A model generated the notes under the pieces. That model saw only the letters and a program-made list of their open reading frames with translations, did no database searches and was not told where the DNA came from. The translations under genes were made by a program, and so were the position numbers. A stretch of DNA of 24,693 bases, taken from Mnemiopsis leidyi. Lineage: Eukaryota; Ctenophora; Tentaculata; Lobata; Bolinopsidae. Positions 10,130-19,100 of the stretch are shown piece by piece. Positions within the stretch are counted from its first letter, which is position 1, and the number at the start of each line of letters is the position of its first letter. Location of the stretch: contig JH152665.1 of assembly GCA_000226015.1 (NCBI GenBank), forward strand, positions 357,279-381,971. Reading direction: 5' to 3'.

Positions 10130-13100
10130 CTGAAATATATTTTATTCTATAAACTATTTTATATCAATATTTTCAGGGTTAACATCAATGGTCAACATAT
10201 AATAATAAACCTCACACGTGCTGTCGCCACAACACCACGCACCGTCATCACAACATCACGTGCCATCACAACATAACCAGTCACCATGGCAACAAACACA
10301 AAAGCGAGAAACGAACCTGGCGATGTTTGTCGAGGAGGTTCCCGTAGAACTTGTAAGTGTCAGGAAAGCCTTGAGAGCGAGCACATTCTCTGACGGACAC
10401 CAAGCGGTGTTGTTCCGGATGTAACACTCGCCCTGGGATCACGTGATTCAGTTGTGGTCACGTGATTTAGCGGTGAAATATTGAGTTCAGAAAAGTTTGA
10501 AATGTATACTTCAAGGTAATTGAAATGTATACTTCGGTGCTGTCGAAGAAATTCCCACCGTACCTTGTTTTCCCATTGGTTCAGGGTTGGTTATGGTGGT
10601 TGAGAAATAGCCATCCCAGAAAACTCTGCCGTAAAGTCCGGCCCAGTTGTTGTGTCTGTTCCCAGTGTGAGGTAGACACCATGGTATCAGGGTCATGTTC
10701 TGTTTGTCCATCGGGTCGCACTTCTTTCCTGCAAAGTTTTTGAAGAAAAAATATATGAAAAAAGACCATAGTCAGGGATCAATGGGTTACAATTTCGATC
10801 CACAAAGTAGAGAATTCGCAGAACTGCTAGTTATTTTCGTCAGCACTAACACCACTAAAACTAACACCACTTAAACTAACACCACTAAACTAACACCACT
10901 AAAAACTAACACCACTTAAACTAACACCACTAAAACTAACATCACTAAAACTAACATCACTAAAACTAACACCACTTAAACTAACAATAACACCACTAAA
11001 ACTAACATCACTAAAACTAACATCACTAAAACTAACACCACTAAAACTAACAATAACACCACTAAAACTAACACCACTAAAACTAACATCACTAAAACTA
11101 ACAATAACACCACTAAAAATAACACCACCAAAACTAACACCACTAACACTAACAATAACACCACTAAAACTAACATCACTAAAACTAACACCACTAAAAC
11201 TAACACCACTAAAACTAACAACACTAAAACTAACACCACTAAAACTAACCCTCAGCACTAACACCACTAAAACTAACACCACCACTAAAACTAACACCAC
11301 TAAAACTAACACCACTAAAACTAACACCACTAAAACTAACACCACTAAACTAACACCACTAAAACTAACCCTCAGCACAGCTACACACTCCCTTCATAGG
11401 TCCGTTCTTGAGGTCGTTGTGGGTGTAAACCAACTTTGGAGTCTTCTTCCCATCTGGTAACGTGACACTGATGTTGGGTAAATCCCTCCAGTCACTTCCT
11501 GCAGTGTGGAGTGTAAATCTCATGTGTGTGGAGTGTAAATCTCATGTGTGTGGAGTGTAAATCTCATGTGTGTGGAGTAGTAAATCTCATGTGTGTGGAG
11601 TGTAAAATCTCATGTGTGTGGAGGGCAATCTTGTACGTATTGAGAACAAAATTTCTGAATTTCCTGATCAGACTCGAGTCAGCAAAACTTTTGATACTCA
11701 TGAGATATTCTGATTTCTGAACTAGTTGTATCACAGGGTGATCCGTGGATAGTGAATATAATCTCACGATATAAAGAAGGTGATGGCGTTTAACGTACCC
11801 AGTTCGTGTGTTCGACTCCTGTTTATTCATATCTTAGTTTAAAAGGAACTTTTCAATTTGGCATTAACATCCGACATTCTGATTTAACATCCGACATTCT
11901 GGGTTTCGATTCGCGATTTCTTTCTTAAAAAGGCGGATAGCGGATGACGAAAAATTGGGGTTTAAAATCCAAGAACAGAAAAAGTTTGCACAAAAGTCGG
12001 AATTGATCTTGGAAAAAGAAAAAATCTGTGCCGGGCTTGTCAAATGGTTTTACAATCACTTGCAAGTACTAAATACTTAAGGTACTGAGCAGAAGAGTTC
12101 CAAGTGAGAAGTTTCAGAAAATTGGAATGTTCTTAAGCGCTCAGACTTTCATTTACACGATCCCTTCTAGATACTTACAAAAACAAACATGACAGACTTT
12201 GAAACTTAGTGATGCCGTGTCGTCTTCGTGAAACATAATGCGAACTTTACGCCTACTGTTCCACTGAGTGTCGCTGTCTGAAAATTCGACCCTGTCACAA
12301 AATTCTTCGGATCTTTGTACAGATAAGACTTTCACACCGTTAAGGGTGACAGTGAGCTGTTTACTCCACTTTTTATAAGTGACGTGCCATACAAATGAAC
12401 CGGTTGTGAGCTCAGGAGTGGTGGTCGGGTGGAAAAAGACGTCAAAATTCTTCTCAGAGGAGCACCCGGACACCTGATATGTTGGAAGGGCCGAAGAGGT
12501 AAACTTAAGAGTGATCCCACCTGATTCAAATTGTGATGAACTATAGAACCGTAGTTTAATCATTGCGTCGCTATCGAAGGGACTGACGGTTCTGATCAGC
12601 AAGCTGATAAAGCGCTTTTCATCATCCTTGACGAAGAGCTCGTTAGAAAGTGTTTGCATCGTGTTACGATCTATAGTCGTCCAATCTGCAAATCATTTAA
12701 TCAGAACTTACAACAGCAGTAAAATCTGATAATTTTGTTCTCTGCCGATCAGGCCGGCCAGCGCCCACTGTAAGAGTATGCAAATTTGCGAAATTCAGAG
12801 AGTGCTTATTTATAATTGATGTTGATACCTAAAAATGGGGTCGTTGACGTCTTATTCTTACTTAATCAAGATCATGGAAATTTTTGCCACCTTCAGAGAA
12901 ATGACGCCTGATTAGAGAAATAGATAGAAGTTCCCTGGCACAGGCCCCCTTTCCTCATCTAACTTATATTCTAGAATCTGGATCAGAATATTTCCAGAAT
13001 TTTACAAAATGTTTTACAAAAACTAATCTTCCCCAGCTCATCACGTTAAAGGTGAACGACCCCATGTGATATCCGACTTTAGACAAGAACATAACTACGC

Positions 13101-16100
13101 GAGATCACTCATGACCATGGCAATGGTGATTCATGGTCGTAAAACGCAAATGTAACATACCTTTTGCCAGGTGAATAAGGATTGCCAAGATCAAAATTGT
13201 GACTTTCATCTATCGATGTAAGAAATAAATTATGAGTTAGCAGAGAATATTGTCAAGATGGTTGATCAGCCAGATATATAAATTTTGGCCGAGAAATAAA
13301 CATGTAACAGTTCATACAATTGGCAAATGCAATTTATCACACTAAAATAACAAATTCAAACAGTGTTGATTAAAGCAAATTGTAAGCTTTTGCCTGTGAG
13401 GGAGGGAGCACCTTATTACTAAGTTAGCTACAAAGTTTAGATAATCATTACAAATGTGGCAAAACAGTGGTAATCCTTTGCAAGCGTTTATATAGGTAGG
13501 TTGCTAGGGAGATTGGGCAAGAACCGAAGAAAATAGTTAAATTTGTAACTGCCTGAAAAAAGGAGTTAAATTCTCTAAATATGTAATCGTTGTAGGATCA
13601 GTAGTAGTTGGGAGTTGCCTGTTGGAGTCACACATTTTCTAAAATCTAATTGTCCAAACATCGCCTCTCGAAATTTATTGGTCCTGCGCTAAAACAAAGG
13701 TATGGCCCATTGATTTTAAGAGGGGATATTTAGAATTTTTTGTGAGATCGCCCAGAAATTACGATTCCTGTACACTAGATCAAATGCTACGTTTATTGAA
13801 CGTCAAGAGGCTCGTATCGTGGACCTCAAGTAGGTCTTTTACCACCTACAAAATTAACCATAGGTAACTCCTGACTCCAAATTTACTTATCCTGAGTTTC
13901 ATCTGCAGTGTATAAATAATGGATGTCATTAGAGGAAGATCAAGGAAGACAATAGATGTGTGGATCTTACAGAAGACCTACTCCTTATCCTTAAAAGCAG
14001 GAGGGAGCCATTTTCGCCCAGGCAAAGAAGGAGCTCGCAACGGTAGCGCGGATTTCTTCGTTACTATAGCACTTCCCGAGACTTGTCGCATAATTATTCA
14101 TAACATTGTAAGAAAAAAAGAATTGTCAATGTGGACTTTGTGGCACCAAAACGCTCTTGGACAAGATATGAGAGAGTTTAGTTATGATATTTAGCCTGTG
14201 GATAAGAGGAAGTCACAACCGGGACTTCCAGCACAATCGACTACATATGACTCAGCACACATAACTCATAGCAGGAGTAGCAGGGGCAAAATTCGGGTAG
14301 CAGTTTTAGTACTCTATCTTAAAGCAATGACGTTTTTCTTAAACGGAGGCGACCACGACAATATCAAACATTCGACCTACAACACAATCATTGCTTTCAC
14401 TGATTTTACAAAATAAAAACAAGAACTCGAATATCAAATAAAATTATATGACAAATGGAACATGAGGTGAGTCACTCCATACTGCTTGGTGCTAAAGTCA
14501 TTGTTTTCAATAATGCTGAAACGTGATCAGAACCATCTCTTTCTTAATCACAGAAGCTAAGATGTTGTCCAAAATATTTCTATCGCTCACTTAGCCTGTT
14601 CTCAAATATAAACATAAGGGTAAGATAAGCATTCCACATTGAAGGGTGCATCATAAAACAAAGGTACAGCAGTTATTTCCTAATTTCCTTATCATCAGCA
14701 CCCTTCCGTAGGTTGATGCGGCTGTACCCACACGTCCACGTTGTTTTTAAGTCTCATCACTGCAAATTCTTGTGTAAAGTCCGGCATGTTATCCGGATCG
14801 AAGTCCTGCTCCATGTCAAAGTTCCTAGCTAAAACAGACAGTGTCAACTTCATCAACATCATTGCCATGTGCTTGCCGATACAGCCTCGAGAGCCAACAA
14901 AGAAGGGCATGTAAGAGAAGGGTTCGGGGACAAACCCAGGGTACCATCGCTCTGGGTTGAACTTTTCGGGGTCTTCCCAGTACTTGGGGCTGTGATGCAG
15001 GACGTATTCACTAAACACAACTCGGACGCTGCGTTCATTGACTATGTATCCACCGAATTTACATTCCTCTTCTTTCCTGGATGAGGTAGGGGGGTGAACT
15101 GGGGGTTCCAATTTTGATCAGGTTCCCTAAGAGACTTTAACACTATCTTAAAAGAATTATATTACTATTTGATAAAGCAACAATGGAGGTATTCTTCGAT
15201 TGTCAAAATGTAAAATCTCAAAATATCAAATATAACCGGGAACATTATGTCAGAAATTTGTTTTAACTCGAATGTATTCTGAGAGAGGTGGACAAATTTC
15301 TATTTCACTGTTTTCATGAGCGTGCAAGTAAAAGTGTGCAGTGTGCACATTGTGTGCCCCAACAGCAGAGTGGTTGATATCAAGTACGTATAGATATGTG
15401 AGATTTATTGAACGAAACTTGACGGATGTTTGAGATGATCTTACTTGAAGTTGTACGTCCTTGTTCCACGAGTTAAGACCGGTCTCAGTCTCAGACACTC
15501 CAGAATGCACTGCTCGGTGTACTTCAAGCTGTTTAACCCCTCGAAGGTATCGATAGGAGTTTCCCTTAATTCCTGGAACATCTTTCTCTGGCACTCTGGT
15601 TCATCATTCAGCAGCATGAACAGGGAGCTTATCTGCTTCACCTTGGAATTAGAGTTGAATCTTTATTCAAATTTTATTCAAAATATTTTACTTTTAAGTT
15701 TAAACCATTTGACAAATTTATTGTTATATTAGAGATTTCACATATTTATTGACATATTTATTGATATAGTTAAACTTAAGATTTCAAATCATGTCAGCTG
15801 TTTCATTTCGTCTGTCCAACCAAAACAAAAGTTGTAGATTTAAAATCCTACCATGTTGTCCATGACCAGACAAACGGTCATTATGTCATCAATTGTGAAT
15901 ATCGTCGTATCATCAAGGCTCCGCTTTTGTCCGGAAACGGTTTGGTTGTTGGCATCAATAAGGAAACCCAGCATATTGGTAGTTGATGGTTCTGCAGGGT
16001 ATAAGTAAGGTTAGGTCACCTTTGATCATAATTAAAAACTTTAAAGAACTACCGTGGACACAGATCGTTGAAATCATCTGAGATAGAGAGCTGTATCTGT

Positions 16101-19100
16101 AGTTTTAAGAACTTCTTTTTTTGCTCAAAATATTATAGGAGAGGATGTCATGTTTTCCAACCAAAACTTAACCTACTTTCTCCCCTTCGCTTCAACACGT
16201 TTTTCTTTTTGTTACTTGCCATAACTGCTCTTTTAGCTTCTGTCCTCATCTCGTGAATCATCTTTACCGTCTCATCTTTGGCCTCACTACAGAGGAATGA
16301 CAACCATGAGTTGAGTTGCTTGGGGAGCGCCTCTAGGATCTGATACACGTTTTTTGCAATTTTTTCGGAGCCCATGAAGTTGTGGAATCCCATGACCATG
16401 AGATAGGAAGTAAAAGTTATGGCGAGTTGATCGTGGAGTTCGATTTTCTTGCCACTTCCAATAACCTTCTTCCACCTAGATAACTCAGTTTCTTCCATGT
16501 GCGGTTTACACTTATAAAACAATTCCTCCATGTTAACTTTCGCGAAGAACTGTGACATAACTTTCCGTTTCAGTGCCCAACTGAGTCCATTTCCACTTAA
16601 AATACTTTCTGTTCCCACTAAACGCTGACCGTATAGACTTCTGTTGGGAAGTCCGTCGAACTTTCGATAATGCCTCAAGTCTGTTGTGATTTCTTTCAGT
16701 ATGGCAGGATCCGCTGTCCACATTATGGGACGCGTGGAGATGTAGAAAACGAAGGTGTCTCCGTAGGTGTTGTGCCAGTTGATCCAGAGTTCTAACATCT
16801 TGTTTTCTTTCTTCCATTTGTTCAGGGTCTTCCCGTGTCCTGCAATGACAAATCAGCTGGGTGAGATATTATTTCTTGATTGTTGATAAATGTGACGTAT
16901 CTATAAAACATATATCGTTTTAGATTAAAAAAAGCGCTGGCCTCCACTGGCACCACCGATAAAATAGAAAATAATTAACAGTAGACAGAGTTTTCCAAGA
17001 TTATAAAATTGACTAGCAACCGACTTTAATCAGGGCTAGAATCCTAAACTCCTGTCAAAAAACTGGAATGTGACTAATACCTGTCATATAACCATCGATG
17101 GGGGGTTGTGGGATCGCCGAGAGCCTCTGTACACTCCAGTAGCTCCGGTAGTACAGTCTGGCGATTCTTATGAGATAACAAATCAGAAGGCAACTTATCA
17201 GAAACATGGTCGAGGTCGGGTTACTTCTCCTAGTCTTAACGGTCGGTTTTTAGATCATTTATTATATTGAAATCTTGTTTCTTTTTATAACAAATCGTAA
17301 ACAATATCTAATGTAAGGGATTATCAAATTTACACAAAAATTGCATGTTTGGTTGAATGTAGAGGAAGCAAGGCGTTGGTGTACAAGCTAACTGCGATAC
17401 GCAGAGTGCAAGCAAAGAGGCCAAGATGAATTTACAGAACACCCACGTATACAGAATAATTATCCTGTAGATGCTTTAAGAAAAGTTTCTCAAATAATTG
17501 GTTTTTATGCCTCATTTCAGATGCACCACAGTCCTGATATAACAACCGAGATAAAAAAAGCGAAGGGCGAAGATTTAAGATGAATCAATTATTTTTTAAG
17601 TACGAATGCAAACGACATAAAATTGTTTTGATATACCATGACCGTAAGGCATCTAGTTAAAAGATGTTTGAGGGACCGGAAAAGTTCGAGTCTACATTAT
17701 TTCATTTAAGACGTTAACTACAGCTTCGATAAGTCCTCTCACGCGAGTCTGATCAGAAAAAAGGGACAAGAACGTACTACAAAATTAAGCAGTAGCTTTA
17801 AAATGACAACAGTTGTCATGACTACAGTTTCCATAGAAACAGGTTCCATGACTACAGTTTCCATAGAAACAGGTTGCATGACTTCAGTTATTATGACTTA
17901 AGTTGTCATGACTACATTGGTCATGAAAACAGTTGTCGTAACACAGAAAAAAAGTGTTTACAGAAACCTGGAGTAAGGGGTATGTGTCTCATTCTGATGG
18001 CGACTAGAGGGTTCATCTCTTTGCAAATATGATCTGTCAGAACCTGAAACCAACACACTGTTTAAAGTACAAATTTCATAATCAACAAAACAGTATAATC
18101 TCGATCTTTATCCGGTTCTTGGTAAATCTACCCACCTCGAAAGTAGCCATGCAGCAAAATAGTAAATACCGATATAAAACCGGACTGAGAGAACCTCACC
18201 TCGGAATTTCCCCGGATCTGACGTTGGAACCAGGAGTCGGGTTCACAGTCGTACGCTAGCTCTCGTTTTGTAGCTCCGTTTGTTATTGCGGGTAGATCGG
18301 ACATGATGTCACGAACCTATGTGGTTGTTAGTTGTTACAAATAATTATTTTAGTAGTAGTTACTATGACAGTATGACGACTGGCGAGGTTATGATTTATA
18401 AGTTATAGTAATTACTACGTAACCAATCATATTTAAATGGTAACTGATACTCCAAAATTTATAAATCCCCCTTTTTAAACTAATTCGCTGGGATGGGTAT
18501 AATATTTTCTTTAACGAAAAGGTTTTTCAATTATCTAAAAAGTACCGTTATGTTGCGTAGCGGAGCGCTATCAAATCGTGTTATGTGTTGACTGTATTGC
18601 TTGTTGTCTATAGTTACAGATAGTGACATGGCTTTAGGGCTAAACACGTGTCTGAAACAATCATTTTTTAAAACGTGTCAATAAAGAAGGGTATTTTTGG
18701 GAGGGTCACAAATCATTAAAATCACGTGATAGCATTGCTCAACTTTCATTGGCCGCGCCAAACTTCTCATAGGTCCGTCACAGGATACGAAAAATATGTG
18801 ATCCCTCCTCAAAAATACTTTTCTCTGTTGATTGGATAAATTCATTCTACATATCAGAGTATGTTCTCTGTTGGTCACATATTCTAAGACAAACGTTATT
18901 GAAAATGCAAGTACCAGACTACGTGCTCCATAAAAAGGACCAATCAGATCTTTCAGAGACTGCACGTGACATGAAAAACACCAATCAGATCTCATAGAAA
19001 CTGCACGTGACATAAAAAGAACCAATCAGATCTTACAGAAACCGCACGTGACATGAAAAACACCAATCAGATCTAACAGAAACCGCACGTGACATACCTT

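Noticed and set aside
10899..11378. 159-codon minus-strand open frame of Val/Ser/Gly repeats
   Set aside because: It is a translation of the 15-bp minisatellite, whose length is a multiple of three; it overlaps a DNMT1 splice donor.
11780..11830. tRNA-like T-arm (GTTCGACTCC)
   Set aside because: The stems flanking the loop do not pair and no acceptor or anticodon arm can be drawn.
13919..14416. Two plus-strand open frames between the nested genes
   Set aside because: No family pattern, no splice context, and a composition like the surrounding intron.
18320..18540. Possible loss of a DNMT1 exon between 18316 and 19098
   Set aside because: The expected HVF...RNIT exon is present at 18546-18651 with good splice sites, so nothing is missing.
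18678..19025. 115-codon minus-strand open frame
   Set aside because: Lies in a DNMT1 intron across the 41-bp repeat; no family resemblance and no role in exon joining.
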